NCBI GenBank assembly: GCA_029240245.1
Contig: JARBTJ010000004.1
Location: 1 to 64,000, forward strand
Direction of reading: 5' to 3'
DNA: 64,000 nt
Source: Herbinix sp.
GTDB lineage: Bacteria; Bacillota; Clostridia; Lachnospirales; Lachnospiraceae
Shown here: piece after piece, positions 21,831 through 33,093 of the stretch
How positions within the stretch are numbered: position 1 is the stretch's first letter
Layout: each line of letters starts with the position of its first letter
Notes under the pieces: generated by a model
Told to the model about the DNA's origin: nothing
Seen by the model: only the letters and a program-made list of their open reading frames with translations
Databases searched by the model: none
Made by a program: the position numbers and the translations under genes

Positions 21831-22368
21831 ACAACTCAATTCCTTTTTTAATTTTTCTTCTTGCCAAGAAAGCTCCCAACGCAACACTAACAAAAAGAAC
21901 TGCTGCCGAAATACCAGCTACAAATATCCAGGAGGACAATAACGGATCCTTTACTACCGTATTTCCCATCGCAGGATCCAATGTTCCCTCCGTATAACCG
22001 GGATCAATAAAACCACCGTCCATGCCCGGCTTAACATATGCTCCGTCTGCCAGCAGAATGTCATCGGATGCAGCTTCCTCGAGATTAACGGAATCACTTA
22101 CCGCCATATCATCAACTAAAACATCACCGGATAAGGCTGCTTCATCAGATGCATCCATTTCATCCGTTACAATCACTTCTTCATCAGCAACGTCCGTATT
22201 ACCCTCGACTGCCAAATCCTCGTTTGCTGTCGATGTATCCACTGCAATGTCCGTATTAACCTTAATGTCTGTAGCTGCCTCCTTTGTTGTATTTGGGGAA
22301 GCCGGTGCGATTCTTACTGAATTTCCCGCTGCTTTATTAATCAAAACCTTTTCCATAATATCCTCCAT
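21820..22368 (-). CDS. Hypothetical acidic protein with one C-terminal TM segment
   Basis: Lies between the CARDB-like and permease genes and overlaps the permease start; Asp/Ala/Val-rich then VAGISAAVLFVSVALGAFLARRKIKK. Confidence 0.65.
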   Translation of the reverse strand: MEDIMEKVLINKAAGNSVRIAPASPNTTKEAATDIKVNTDIAVDTSTANEDLAVEGNTDVADEEVIVTDEMDASDEAALSGDVLVDDMAVSDSVNLEEAASDDILLADGAYVKPGMDGGFIDPGYTEGTLDPAMGNTVVKDPLLSSWIFVAGISAAVLFVSVALGAFLARRKIKKGIELYED

Positions 22369-22383
22369 TCACACAAACAGTCC

Positions 22384-24831
22384 TTAATATTTTACTTCTT
22401 CCTTTTTACGGAGTTTTGATTTATATACGCTGATAATAATCTTTCTGGTAATAGGAATAAATAATATAAATACTACTACCTGGATAATAACAAACAACCA
22501 AATAGGCACGATTTCCTTCTTCGGTTGAAGCACCTCCGGATTGAACACGTCAACTCCACCATCTCCTATACCGGGCTCAAATACCTGAGCTCCCATTACC
22601 GTTGTTTCAAATTCTTTGTCGAATTCGATTACATCACCGTTACTATCTTCAAAGGTAATTTTAACAACACCTTTTGCCATTCCTTCTACATTCGGTATTA
22701 CTTCAAATTCCGCAAAGGAGGAAGAACCGGGTTGAACATTACCAAGCAAATACATACTACCTTCTGATTTCGCAAAATCGCCTTCCACGGTAGCAACTAC
22801 ATTATTTAACGGAGACTTTCCCATATTATAAAATTCAAAGGTTAATGTGGCAGGATTCATTACAATCACTGTGCCATCCCAGGAAGTAACACTAACATAA
22901 TCTACGACCGGTCTTGAATTCTCAATAACCTGTAAGTTTAATTTTAAGGATTTGCTTTCACCATCGATATTACCTGTCTGTGGATTTGGCTTAATTCCAT
23001 CATACTCATATTCAAAATCAAATACCAGTTCACATACCTTCGTGCTTGCATCCGCTTTAACCTTTAGTTCGATGGTTCTCGTTACTGTTTCACCGGCCTC
23101 TATTTTATCAATAAAGAAATTGTTGCTGCCCTGTGTTACGGTAAATATATTCTCTGCCTGCGTCACGGTTACGGTTATATTCTTAGCCGCAACGGAAGCA
23201 TTGGTATTTTGTATATCAAAGGTAAAATTAAAGGTAGCACCTGCTCTTAACTCTTCTACATCCGCCTGATAATCACTTATGATAAGCTTTGGCTTGCTGA
23301 CACTCACAACATCATTCTGAACATCACGAATCGGTATCGTTAACGATTCCTCACCCATAGCTCCCGCATAAGAATATTTGATAATCAGATTATTTAAGCC
23401 CTCCGGAATAGCATCTGATAAAATGAGTGGAATAGTAACTTTTATCTTATCCCCACCGGCAAGCTTTTCAATATACTGATAAGGTTCAGATTCAACCGGA
23501 ATAAAGGTATTACCGGTCAAAGTGTCCAATGAAATCTTCAATTCTGAAACATCCACAGAGCTCTTATTTTCCAGATAGAAAGATACCTCTAGTCTTTCAC
23601 CTGCCACGGGCTGCTTCGGAGATTGATTCACGCCGCTAACGATGAGATTTGGCTTTTCCGTATTGGATACTTCACCGATAACATCCACATATACCGTATT
23701 GGTGGCTGAATAAGCAATTCCCTTTTCGTCGGTATAAGAAATATTGATTTTCAATTCTTTTAAACCGCCTGTCGCATATTTTGAAACAGAAACAGGAATT
23801 TGAACCGTACTCTTACCATCTGCTTTGATGCTTGAAACCGTAATTCCATCGGTAAAATAGTTTTTAAGAATGCCATCTTTACTGATACTGGAGTCATCTA
23901 TGGTAACTAAAATATTTCTTGCTGCTACCTCTCCGTTATTTTTCAAGGTTAATGCAAGAGTAAAGTCATCCTCCGGTTTTAAATCCCCTAAATCCTTCAT
24001 GCTATCAACATAAAGTTTCGGGCTGTTCTTATTCGCTGTGAGGTTAACATAAAATTTAGCGGAATCCGCTAAGGACGATCCATCGGCAGTTTTATATGTA
24101 AATTCAGCATTGATTGTCTTTCTGCCCTCGGTTGCTGCCGTTGTAATCTCGATCGGTAATGTAATTCTTTCGGAGTCACCGGCTGGCAGGTCACCAACCT
24201 TGATACTCTTTGCAGAATAGCCTTCCACGATACCAGTCTCACCAAAATTCAATTTGATATATACATTTTTAGCAAGTATTTCTCCTTCATTCTTTACGGT
24301 AAAGGACAATTCGGATTTACTTCCGATTTCTGATTCACTCTGAGAAATATTGCTAACCGTTATCTGAGGAGGAACCTTTTCCTCGGTTATCTGTAGTGAT
24401 GTGCTTAACGATACCGTCTGACCTTCATTACCAAAAATGTCATCGTATGTAAAATTAATTGTGATCGGATAAACGCCGATTCCGGCAGTTTCCTTTGCCT
24501 TAACGTCAAACTCTAAATGAGTTGTGCCACCGGATGATACCGTCGTTACCGGGGTATCCAACATGGTAAGGGTCGGTGCTGTCAGGGTGAAAGGAGCATC
24601 CGCTTCCTTTACTATTGTAATCACGGGGTTGGGTATATGTGTACCCACCGCTTTAATCGGCAGCTTTATATGTGTTGTTTCTCCCGGTGTTATAATCAAA
24701 TTAACATCATCTTCACTGATGATAACCGAGGAATTTCCTGCTGCATTCGCTGTGATATTTCCACTTCCAATGAAACTTGTTATCAGTAATGCAATGGCCA
24801 TTACTGCAACCATTATTCTTTTCATCCTCAT
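22384..24831 (-). CDS. Exported multi-domain CARDB/COG1361-like surface protein with C-terminal TM anchor
   Basis: Signal peptide, repeated Ig-like modules (LTLKNNGEVAARNILVTIDD, FYLENKSSVDVSELKISL, FDIQNTNASVAAKNITVTV), C-terminal TM. Confidence 0.8.
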   Translation of the reverse strand: MRMKRIMVAVMAIALLITSFIGSGNITANAAGNSSVIISEDDVNLIITPGETTHIKLPIKAVGTHIPNPVITIVKEADAPFTLTAPTLTMLDTPVTTVSSGGTTHLEFDVKAKETAGIGVYPITINFTYDDIFGNEGQTVSLSTSLQITEEKVPPQITVSNISQSESEIGSKSELSFTVKNEGEILAKNVYIKLNFGETGIVEGYSAKSIKVGDLPAGDSERITLPIEITTAATEGRKTINAEFTYKTADGSSLADSAKFYVNLTANKNSPKLYVDSMKDLGDLKPEDDFTLALTLKNNGEVAARNILVTIDDSSISKDGILKNYFTDGITVSSIKADGKSTVQIPVSVSKYATGGLKELKINISYTDEKGIAYSATNTVYVDVIGEVSNTEKPNLIVSGVNQSPKQPVAGERLEVSFYLENKSSVDVSELKISLDTLTGNTFIPVESEPYQYIEKLAGGDKIKVTIPLILSDAIPEGLNNLIIKYSYAGAMGEESLTIPIRDVQNDVVSVSKPKLIISDYQADVEELRAGATFNFTFDIQNTNASVAAKNITVTVTQAENIFTVTQGSNNFFIDKIEAGETVTRTIELKVKADASTKVCELVFDFEYEYDGIKPNPQTGNIDGESKSLKLNLQVIENSRPVVDYVSVTSWDGTVIVMNPATLTFEFYNMGKSPLNNVVATVEGDFAKSEGSMYLLGNVQPGSSSFAEFEVIPNVEGMAKGVVKITFEDSNGDVIEFDKEFETTVMGAQVFEPGIGDGGVDVFNPEVLQPKKEIVPIWLFVIIQVVVFILFIPITRKIIISVYKSKLRKKEEVKY

Positions 24832-25067
24832 TCTAATTCCCTCTGCTTCCTTTTCAAATTAATATTTATTATCTTTTCACCTATTATTTCTGATGGGAAG
24901 GCCTTAAGTAAGCTGTAAGCTATAAGGATTCAGCCGCCTTAAGACTCTTCTGTCTTTTATATAAATCCGGATGTGTATAAAATCTCCATTCTGCCGAAAC
25001 ACCTTGAATATGAGCGTCAGCACAATATTGCAAAGCGAATTAACTAACTCTGCCTTCCTCCGATTGA

Positions 25068-25904
25068 TTATGATACCTCCGGTATTAATTCACCCGCTCC
25101 CACATCCTTCTCGGCACCTTCATTTTCTCCGTTCTCATCGCTTTCCAGATAATCCTGGTTTCCGTTATTTTCCGGAGTTTCCTGTTCTTCGGATGGTTCG
25201 TCGTGCTTTACTACTTCTATTTCTTCAATTTTACCATCAAAGATATGTATGATTTTATCTGCATATTGGGTTAGCCTGATATCATGAGTTACCATTACTA
25301 TGGTCAAATGATTTACTTTTGCCATTTCTTTAATCAGATCCATAACCTCTTTTGATGTCTTTGAGTCAAGGTTACCGGTAGGTTCATCTGCAAAGACAAT
25401 TTCCGGGTTGCTTACAAATGCTCTTGCTATACCTACTCTCTGCTGCTGACCACCGCTCATTTCCTTTGGCCTGTGTTTCAGTCTTGGTCCCAATCCTACC
25501 TTTACTAACATGTCTTTTGCCATCTTCTTTCTCTTCTTGGCTCTCACATGCTTAAATATCAGCGGCAGTTCCACATTCTCTAGAGCAGTCATGGAATTTA
25601 AAAGGTTGTAAGATTGGAAGACAAAGCCCAGATTATTCTGTCTGAATTTCGCCAGTCCCTTTTCTCCCATCTTGTGGATATTCTTTCCCTTAATAATAAT
25701 TTGTCCGGAGGATAGTTTTTCAATTCCGGCCATCAAATTTAGCAAAGTTGACTTTCCGGAACCGGATACACCATACAGACAGCAGAATTCACCCCGTTTA
25801 ATCGTAAAGCTTACATCATCAACAGCGCAAATGCGTTCCTTACCCATCCGGTAAATCTTCTTTACACTTTTTACCTCTATTATGTTTTCAGCATTGTCTT
25901 TCAT
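25068..25904 (-). CDS. LolD/MacB-type ABC transporter ATP-binding protein
   Basis: YGVSGSGKSTLLNLMAGIE, MSGGQQQRVGIARAFV, VFADEPTGNLDSKTS; unusual acidic C-terminal tail. Confidence 0.92.
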   Translation of the reverse strand: MKDNAENIIEVKSVKKIYRMGKERICAVDDVSFTIKRGEFCCLYGVSGSGKSTLLNLMAGIEKLSSGQIIIKGKNIHKMGEKGLAKFRQNNLGFVFQSYNLLNSMTALENVELPLIFKHVRAKKRKKMAKDMLVKVGLGPRLKHRPKEMSGGQQQRVGIARAFVSNPEIVFADEPTGNLDSKTSKEVMDLIKEMAKVNHLTIVMVTHDIRLTQYADKIIHIFDGKIEEIEVVKHDEPSEEQETPENNGNQDYLESDENGENEGAEKDVGAGELIPEVS

Positions 25905-26010
25905 TACACACCTTCCTAACTCAGTCGCATAAAAACACTTACTGCATATTAATGTTACACGATAATTATTAAATAATGCTTACCAAATTTCTTAAGTTTT
26001 TCTTACATTT

Positions 26011-27285
26011 TTATCTTTTACTCCCGTTTCTTTCCTCTTTGTCTTGTACCTGCTTCATTTCTTCTTTGTTTCGTAATCGGTGCTCGATAAAACGGACGAA
26101 TACAAGTTTGCAATAAGCACCTACCGGTACAGCAAGCAGCATTCCAAGAAAACCTCCCAGTGCACTGCCGAAAATTAAAGATATAATGATAATTAGCGGA
26201 TGGATTTTAATCGATCTGCTTAACAGTCTTGGTCCAATGAAATTACCGTCTACTGCCTGAATGACAAACAATGCAATTAACGATATTATCATCTTCTGGT
26301 ATTCACCGTTAATCAAACAGATGGTAACTGTACTGATATAGGCTACTACCGGTCCGAAATAAGGTATCAGGTTACCGATGCCTGCAAAGATGCCGATAAC
26401 GACTGCGAATTTCACTCCGGTAGCCGATAATACCAGACTAATTAAAATCATCATGACAAACGCATCGGTTAACTGCCCGCGGATATACCCGGAAAAAACT
26501 CCATCCAGGTCATGAATTATTCCTTGCATACGTTCATTTATGGATTCGCTAAATAACGCTTTTGATACTTTTTTAATGTAATTAGTAAACATTTTTCCGT
26601 CGATCAGAAAATAAAAGCCAATAATAAAACTGAAAATAACGGTGGTCAAATAGCCCGAAAAATTTGTTACGCTGTTCACTGTTGACTTAGCAAAATTCTC
26701 TAGTACCGTTAGTATCTGGCTGGTCGCCGTGCTTAAATACTCCTCAAAATCGCTGGACTGAAGATTGAGCTCCTTGAGTTTGCTGTCGATAGACTCAAAA
26801 AATGCTGTCAAGCTGTTGATTAACTCCTGTCCCAGCCTTATGATATCATCGAAATTAGCCAGCCTTAACTGGTTAGTGACACTGAAAACCAGCAACGATA
26901 TTAATCCGATAAAAACCAAAAATAAAAGAACTACTGAAATTACGGCAGCCCAGGTTCTAGGCGCTTTGAGCTTTCGAAACAGCTTCTTCTTTTTTAACCT
27001 GATAAGCTTACTCTCGATAAAATTTACCACAGGCTCCATCAAATAGGCAAACGCAAAACCGATAATCACCGGTTGTATTACCTTAATCAGCCAATTTACC
27101 TGATCCATAAACTCGCGGACAATAATCGGCGCATTTTTAGCAACCAGCGAGAGGGAATAAATAATCATTGCGGTGATTATGACATACAGTGAGATCTGCA
27201 TGTATTTCCTGTTATATTTATCTTTCCATTTCATTCGCGTGAACTTAGTCCCCTTTCCCCATACTGCAGATATCTGGCGATACAT
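26011..27285 (-). CDS. AI-2E family transporter (PerM-like)
   Basis: GIFAGIGNLIPYFGPVVAYIST, GNFIGPRLLSRSIKIHPLIIIISLIFGSALGGFLGMLLAVP. Confidence 0.88.
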   Translation of the reverse strand: MYRQISAVWGKGTKFTRMKWKDKYNRKYMQISLYVIITAMIIYSLSLVAKNAPIIVREFMDQVNWLIKVIQPVIIGFAFAYLMEPVVNFIESKLIRLKKKKLFRKLKAPRTWAAVISVVLLFLVFIGLISLLVFSVTNQLRLANFDDIIRLGQELINSLTAFFESIDSKLKELNLQSSDFEEYLSTATSQILTVLENFAKSTVNSVTNFSGYLTTVIFSFIIGFYFLIDGKMFTNYIKKVSKALFSESINERMQGIIHDLDGVFSGYIRGQLTDAFVMMILISLVLSATGVKFAVVIGIFAGIGNLIPYFGPVVAYISTVTICLINGEYQKMIISLIALFVIQAVDGNFIGPRLLSRSIKIHPLIIIISLIFGSALGGFLGMLLAVPVGAYCKLVFVRFIEHRLRNKEEMKQVQDKEERNGSKR

Positions 27286-27866
27286 TCCGCCGTATTTTCC
27301 ATACCGATATAATCACTGCGGAGTGACATATGATAATTTTCTGCTCTTCCCCATTTTTCAGTGGCACGATAATTATAATAATTTGCTCTTCTTTTATCCG
27401 CCTTTATGATCTCATCTTCCGCTTTACTTTCCTCCATCTGATAAAGTGCCGCAATTCTTTTCCTGCGGAATTTCATATCCGCCCAGATAAAAACATTAAC
27501 CACTTGATCATGATCCTTAAGAATATAATCCGCACAACGTCCGACCAGAATGCATGGACCTTCCGAAGCTATTTTACGTATGACATCGGACTGAGCCAGA
27601 TAGATTTGATCATCTATGGACAAATGAGCGATTCCGATGTCGTGGTTTCCATACGCATTCATTCCCATGGCAATGGAATACAAAAGACTATTTGTAGCTT
27701 TCTTTTCTGCATTCTCGAATGCCGCCTCCGCAAAGCCGCTTTCTTTCGCAGCTCTGGTTATTAATTCCTTATCATAAAACGGCAAATGTAATTTTTTAGC
27801 CAGTATGGCACCGATTTCCCTTCCTCCGCTACCATGTTGCCTGCTAATGGTGATAATATTATTCAT
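27231..27866 (-). CDS. Cytidylate kinase-like family protein
   Basis: ITISRQHGSGGREIGAILAKKLHLPFYDKELI; ILVGRCADYIL. Confidence 0.88.
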   Translation of the reverse strand: MNNIITISRQHGSGGREIGAILAKKLHLPFYDKELITRAAKESGFAEAAFENAEKKATNSLLYSIAMGMNAYGNHDIGIAHLSIDDQIYLAQSDVIRKIASEGPCILVGRCADYILKDHDQVVNVFIWADMKFRRKRIAALYQMEESKAEDEIIKADKRRANYYNYRATEKWGRAENYHMSLRSDYIGMENTAECIARYLQYGERGLSSRE

Positions 27867-28045
27867 CGCGGGTTCCCCCCAATCTATTAGAATTTTACGT
27901 CATTTTTTCTACATTATACCATAACCCAATTTAAGTATGAAGTTTTTTCAGTGATTTCTAATGATTAATTAAGATTTGCCCCCGGATTTCCCGTAGGGCA
28001 AAGCAAATAGTTATTGTACTGATGTTGTTATTCTGACGAAGCAAG

Positions 28046-30595
28046 TTATGACATCCTCGTTTTTGCATGTAATCTCTCTGCTATGTTTAATTCCGGATAT
28101 ACTTTGCCAAACAGACCTGCATAAAACTTTTCTACGAAACTAAGTTCTCCTGCGCTGATGACGAAACGTCCGAATCTGGCTTTTCGTATGATTTCCATGC
28201 AGGATTCAAAGTCTTCCTTTTCAATATAAGGACAGTTTTCTTTGATATAAGACTCATTCTCCTCCAGATATCCCATTTTCTTAGGCAGGGCATGGCATAA
28301 AGTTAATAGTTTTTCCATCTTCCCATAGATCAATATTGCCCTCGTGTTCAAACTTATGTCTCGTCGGTCGGATTTTATCAGGTATTGTCTGATGACGATA
28401 CAAGCAGTTAACAGGGCACCGGTAAATATAATTAGTATAATGAACCCTGATGAAGAGTTTTGCTTATTCGCTATTGGTGCAGCTACCTCCGGAAGTTTTA
28501 CATCCTCCTCCACCGGTTCCTCATCGGGTTTCTCACTATGGGGCGGTGAGGTCGGTTCCTTTGGCATCTCCGTAGGAGTAACCTGTGTATCCACAGTTTC
28601 CTCCATATCCTCTCCGGCAGTCCTCATATCCTCTGCCATAGTTGTTGTATCGGCTATTCCTGCTGCCGGAGTAAATTCCATCGGAACCCAGCCGCAGCCA
28701 TCCATATAAACCTCAACCCAGGCATGTGCATTCGAATCTAAAACCATCAGCTCCACCTGCGGTATTTGACGCTCACTGTCCATATCATCGGATATCACAG
28801 ACACTGTCTGTTCTCCGGCATCTTTGTTTTGATCAATATTTAAGGAACTAATGGCATACCCCTCCACATATCTTACGGGCACACCCATGACTCGGAGCAT
28901 CATAGCGGCCGCTGTTGCATAATGGGCACAGTACCCCACCTTGTTTTCATACAGGAAATATTCCACAAAATCCTTTCCCTCCGGGAGCCTGCCGGGAGCA
29001 AGTGAATATCTCGTATTACTGCTTAAATAATTCTTTACATAATCAATTTTTTCCATTACATCTTCGGATTTACTCACCGCTGTAGCTGAAAATTCTTCCT
29101 TCAGCCGCTCCATCCCCCGATCAGGAAGACTTGTATATGCAGAATATACAAAATCACGATATAGCTTTTCATATACGGAATAGTCTGTTACTTTTTGCAT
29201 GATAGAAGGATCTAACATAAAAGGTGAGCCCTTTTCTGACGCAAAACGGTAAAAATAATCAAATTCATAGCTACCTTTTTTCTTTTTCGGAGACGTATAT
29301 AAGTCCTGAAGGTATTCTACACCGTTTAAAATTCCGTAATTGGTATAGTACGGAGCATACATATATTTTTTATTTGCCTTTATATAATCCACTTTGATCT
29401 TAGCCTGATAAAAGGAATACTTATAATCTGCAATCCCCTTGATATCAGAAATAACATCCAGGAAGGTATTGGTCTGGTTTACCGGCAAAAAGCTTTTCTC
29501 CGGCATTTTTTTCATCATCTCATCATATTTTTTATCTATTTCCGATGAGTGGCCTTCCCATTTATCACCCGAGTAGTCACTACCCACATAACCTTTTAAG
29601 TAAATCCCTTCGGCTACTGAGGAAAGTGGAGCCGTAACCCTAAGCTGTTCCGACTTCGTGAAGCTGACTCTGTCCACATTGCCCAGAATTCCGCCGCTTA
29701 ACCCCCCCACCGCTTGACTTTGATTACCGTTATTTGAAGTGAATCTTTTTGTAACATCGTCCATGGTAAAATCAAACAAGAAGGTCTGGAGTTCTGTTTT
29801 TGCATCTTTTATTTTTGTGATTCCGTCATATTGCTCGGGTGATACAAAGAGTTTCGTCAACGTGAATACGAGAAGACAAATCAAACTGAGCCAGATGGCA
29901 GCTCTGCTGTTCACCCGCTGCAATATTTTATTCTGTTCCTGATCCACGGTGTGGTGGTTCGAGTGGTGTGATTTTACCAAATAAAGCATAAACAAAATAT
30001 ACGTTATCAAGTAAGGTTCCGAGGGAATTAACCCGAATGCAAAGCTTACTGATACCGGTATAAACATTAATACACTGCAGATATTCACAAGCTTACTGCG
30101 TACAATTGCCGCTGCGATTACAGTCATAATCGGTATTAAAATCATGATCACCAGAAGTGTTGTGTCTTGTACAGCCGTACTATATTCCGCTTTATAGTGG
30201 AGGGTACGGTAACCGTAATATTCATTCATCCGGTCAATCACCAGGTTTTCCAGAATATAAAAACCATTTTTTAGCATGGGCAACCGGCTGTACCAGAAGA
30301 GACCGTAAAAACCGGCAGCAAATACCACTTTTACAACATCCAGTACAGTAAAATAGAACATGAAAAACAACACAATACCTGCAAACAAAAGTACCAGATA
30401 GATTGTTTTCATGGACACAGGAATTAGAAAGCTTTCAACAAATATGGAAATTATACTACAGCCTCCCGCCACTATCGCAAACAGCTGAAGTAATCTCATG
30501 TAATAGGGAAAGCCTATCTTTCTTTCTTCTTTTATCAGCAATGATTGATCAATGATAATCCCGTCTCTGATTCGTTGTTTCATAAACCCATCCAT
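28046..30595 (-). CDS. Transglutaminase-like (TgpA-type) membrane protein
   Basis: YCAHYATAAAMMLRVMGVPVRYVEGY, HAWVEVYMDGCGWVPMEFTP; N-terminal TM cluster. Confidence 0.87.
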   Translation of the reverse strand: MDGFMKQRIRDGIIIDQSLLIKEERKIGFPYYMRLLQLFAIVAGGCSIISIFVESFLIPVSMKTIYLVLLFAGIVLFFMFYFTVLDVVKVVFAAGFYGLFWYSRLPMLKNGFYILENLVIDRMNEYYGYRTLHYKAEYSTAVQDTTLLVIMILIPIMTVIAAAIVRSKLVNICSVLMFIPVSVSFAFGLIPSEPYLITYILFMLYLVKSHHSNHHTVDQEQNKILQRVNSRAAIWLSLICLLVFTLTKLFVSPEQYDGITKIKDAKTELQTFLFDFTMDDVTKRFTSNNGNQSQAVGGLSGGILGNVDRVSFTKSEQLRVTAPLSSVAEGIYLKGYVGSDYSGDKWEGHSSEIDKKYDEMMKKMPEKSFLPVNQTNTFLDVISDIKGIADYKYSFYQAKIKVDYIKANKKYMYAPYYTNYGILNGVEYLQDLYTSPKKKKGSYEFDYFYRFASEKGSPFMLDPSIMQKVTDYSVYEKLYRDFVYSAYTSLPDRGMERLKEEFSATAVSKSEDVMEKIDYVKNYLSSNTRYSLAPGRLPEGKDFVEYFLYENKVGYCAHYATAAAMMLRVMGVPVRYVEGYAISSLNIDQNKDAGEQTVSVISDDMDSERQIPQVELMVLDSNAHAWVEVYMDGCGWVPMEFTPAAGIADTTTMAEDMRTAGEDMEETVDTQVTPTEMPKEPTSPPHSEKPDEEPVEEDVKLPEVAAPIANKQNSSSGFIILIIFTGALLTACIVIRQYLIKSDRRDISLNTRAILIYGKMEKLLTLCHALPKKMGYLEENESYIKENCPYIEKEDFESCMEIIRKARFGRFVISAGELSFVEKFYAGLFGKVYPELNIAERLHAKTRMS

Positions 30596-30598
30596 TTC

Positions 30599-31834
30599 TT
30601 AGCTTAGTTTTAACTGCTCCATATCATCTTTGACATTTCCGATATCCACCGGAATAAGTCCGATTCCCATTTCGGAGGCAGCATAGAGAATGTCTTTTAA
30701 TTTCAACTTCCTTTTATCGCTGTCATAGGAATCAAATATTTCATGAACATCATGTACATGTATCATTTGTCTTGCATTCGAACGGATCAATGAGATGGAA
30801 TCCAGCTCTTTTCCTGATACATCACCCGTCACAAAATAAAAATCCGTATACTGTCCATTCGGATGCTCCGCAAGATAAGCGGATATTGCATCTGTATGAT
30901 CGGTATATACCGCTGCCTGCAAAAGTCCGTCTACCACTTCAAACAAATCCTTCTCCTGCACAACACGTACCCGCCTGCAGACACCGTGTTTTTCATCAAA
31001 CCAGGCGAAATAATGAATCTGCTTTTGCTGCAGAAAGGAATACGACAGAGAAAGTGCACATTCAAGCAGTGCATCCATGAAAACTAAAAGACCTTCTTCC
31101 TTCGGCACCTTAAGATTTGCAAAAATCAAAACGGAACAATTCATGGGTTCCGAAAAATCCTTAATCATTAGCTGGTCCTGCTTCATACTCAGCTTCCAGT
31201 GTATACGCTGCGGTCTGTCACCCTCCATATACTCTCTAATTGCAAAAACCTCGGAGGGATCATCACCGCTTTTTACCGGTGAATAATAATCACTTTCCAC
31301 CAGACAGTTACTTCTTTTCATAACGCTTAGGTCAAGCATTTCATGAAATTGCGGTAATATGGCTACTTTAATCTCACCCTTAAGTTTTTTCTTAAGTGAA
31401 AATATTCTCATATAATCATAAAGCCGGATGCCCGTGATAGAAATCTCTAGGTTGCCCGAAAATTCTGATTGCAGATTGCAGGTTACAATCGTATTGGTTC
31501 TTCGGTCTATGGATATGGTGATTTCTTTTTTATAATGTTTTGTCGAATATGCATTTTGATAGTTAATATAAATATTCATATTTGATACCGGAAAAATTGT
31601 TGGATTTCTTAATTGTATCGAAATCGGAATCACTTCCCCTTTATTGGCTACGTGTACTGCAGAAACAAGCTCTGCCGTTACATAGCCATAAGTGAAGCTT
31701 AGAAGTGCAAACAGAATAAACGGCATGATTAATATTGTCAGAAAAATAATACCCATGACGTACTGATTATATAAAATAGATAAAAACCCCATAGAGGTGA
31801 GAAGAAGCAAATAGCGTACTTTATTTTGAATCAT
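30599..31834 (-). CDS. DUF58 domain protein
   Basis: IREYMEGDRPQRIHWKLSMKQDQLMIKDF; partner of MoxR and TgpA genes. Confidence 0.88.
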   Translation of the reverse strand: MIQNKVRYLLLLTSMGFLSILYNQYVMGIIFLTILIMPFILFALLSFTYGYVTAELVSAVHVANKGEVIPISIQLRNPTIFPVSNMNIYINYQNAYSTKHYKKEITISIDRRTNTIVTCNLQSEFSGNLEISITGIRLYDYMRIFSLKKKLKGEIKVAILPQFHEMLDLSVMKRSNCLVESDYYSPVKSGDDPSEVFAIREYMEGDRPQRIHWKLSMKQDQLMIKDFSEPMNCSVLIFANLKVPKEEGLLVFMDALLECALSLSYSFLQQKQIHYFAWFDEKHGVCRRVRVVQEKDLFEVVDGLLQAAVYTDHTDAISAYLAEHPNGQYTDFYFVTGDVSGKELDSISLIRSNARQMIHVHDVHEIFDSYDSDKRKLKLKDILYAASEMGIGLIPVDIGNVKDDMEQLKLS

Positions 31835-31867
31835 AAATAACCAAGCCTTTCTAAAACAATCTCTACT

Positions 31868-32821
31868 TTATGATTCCTTAACAATAATTCTCGGCGGCTT
31901 AATCATACGCAGAATATCATCTAAAAGGTTGTCCACGGTAACATTATTAACTCTTGCCTTCGCTTTCAGTATCATGCGGTGAGCAGCAACATCCTTAAAA
32001 ACATACTGAACATCATTTGGTATTACATAGTCCCTACGGCTTAAAAATGCCGTTGCTTTCACCATGTTCATTACAGCAAGTGTTCCTCTCGGACTCACAC
32101 CAAGTTCAATTAAAGGATTGTCCCTCGTTTGTTGAACGAGCATTGTAATATATTCATAAATGGAATCATGAACAAAAACATCGTCTACCAAATTCTGCAT
32201 CATAAGAATCTCTTCTCGTTCCACTACGCGTTCCACATAATCGAGAGGATTATTATTCTGCCTTTCCTTCAGAATTCCGATTTCACTTTTCATATCCGGA
32301 TAACCCATAGAAAGCCTGATCATAAATCGATCGAGCTGCGACTCCGGCAGCATCTGCGTACCAATGGAGCCAATCGGGTTCTGGGTTGCGATGACAACAA
32401 ACGGCTTCGGCACTTCTCTTGTCACACTGTCTACCGTAACCTTTCCCTCCTCCATTACCTCCAAAAGGGCTGACTGGGTCTTCGATGAAGTTCGATTAAT
32501 TTCATCCGCCAGAAAGAGGTTGCACATTATGGCACCCGGTTTGTACTGATAGCTTTCCCCGCCCTTATTCAAGAGATGAAAACCTACAACATCCGTAGGC
32601 AGAACATCTGGGGTAAATTGCAAACGATGGTGCTCTAAGGCCATTGCTTTGGAAAATGCAAGTGCAAGCGTAGTTTTTCCCACACCCGGATGGTCCTCTA
32701 ATAAAATATGTCCCTTAGCGAGAATGGCGGTTAATACCTTACCGATGATAGTCCGTTTACCGATTACTACCTTGTTCACTTCATCCATGATTCGAATTGC
32801 CTTACTGTTATATGGTTCCAT
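31868..32821 (-). CDS. MoxR-family AAA+ ATPase
   Basis: HILLEDHPGVGKTTLALAFS, LADEINRTSSKTQSALLEVMEE, ATQNPIGSIGTQMLPESQLDRFM. Confidence 0.94.
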   Translation of the reverse strand: MEPYNSKAIRIMDEVNKVVIGKRTIIGKVLTAILAKGHILLEDHPGVGKTTLALAFSKAMALEHHRLQFTPDVLPTDVVGFHLLNKGGESYQYKPGAIMCNLFLADEINRTSSKTQSALLEVMEEGKVTVDSVTREVPKPFVVIATQNPIGSIGTQMLPESQLDRFMIRLSMGYPDMKSEIGILKERQNNNPLDYVERVVEREEILMMQNLVDDVFVHDSIYEYITMLVQQTRDNPLIELGVSPRGTLAVMNMVKATAFLSRRDYVIPNDVQYVFKDVAAHRMILKAKARVNNVTVDNLLDDILRMIKPPRIIVKES

Positions 32822-33093
32822 ATGTTACCCCTGCCTCCAGCTTCTTAAATTCTTATCCATTATAACATATATTTACATAATTTCAATTGTATATAGTAGT
32901 AATTATTGTTATAATGTAAAACATAGTCAAATGCAAGTATATTTGTAATCTCAATTAATAAATTCTCCGTTTTACTAAATACAGAGAGGAGCAAAATGAA
33001 TTTAAAGAACATTTTGTGAACTTATCTTTTAATATTGACTTATGTCCAGAAATGTTTAAAATAAATCTAGAGAATACCATGGAGGTAGTAAAA

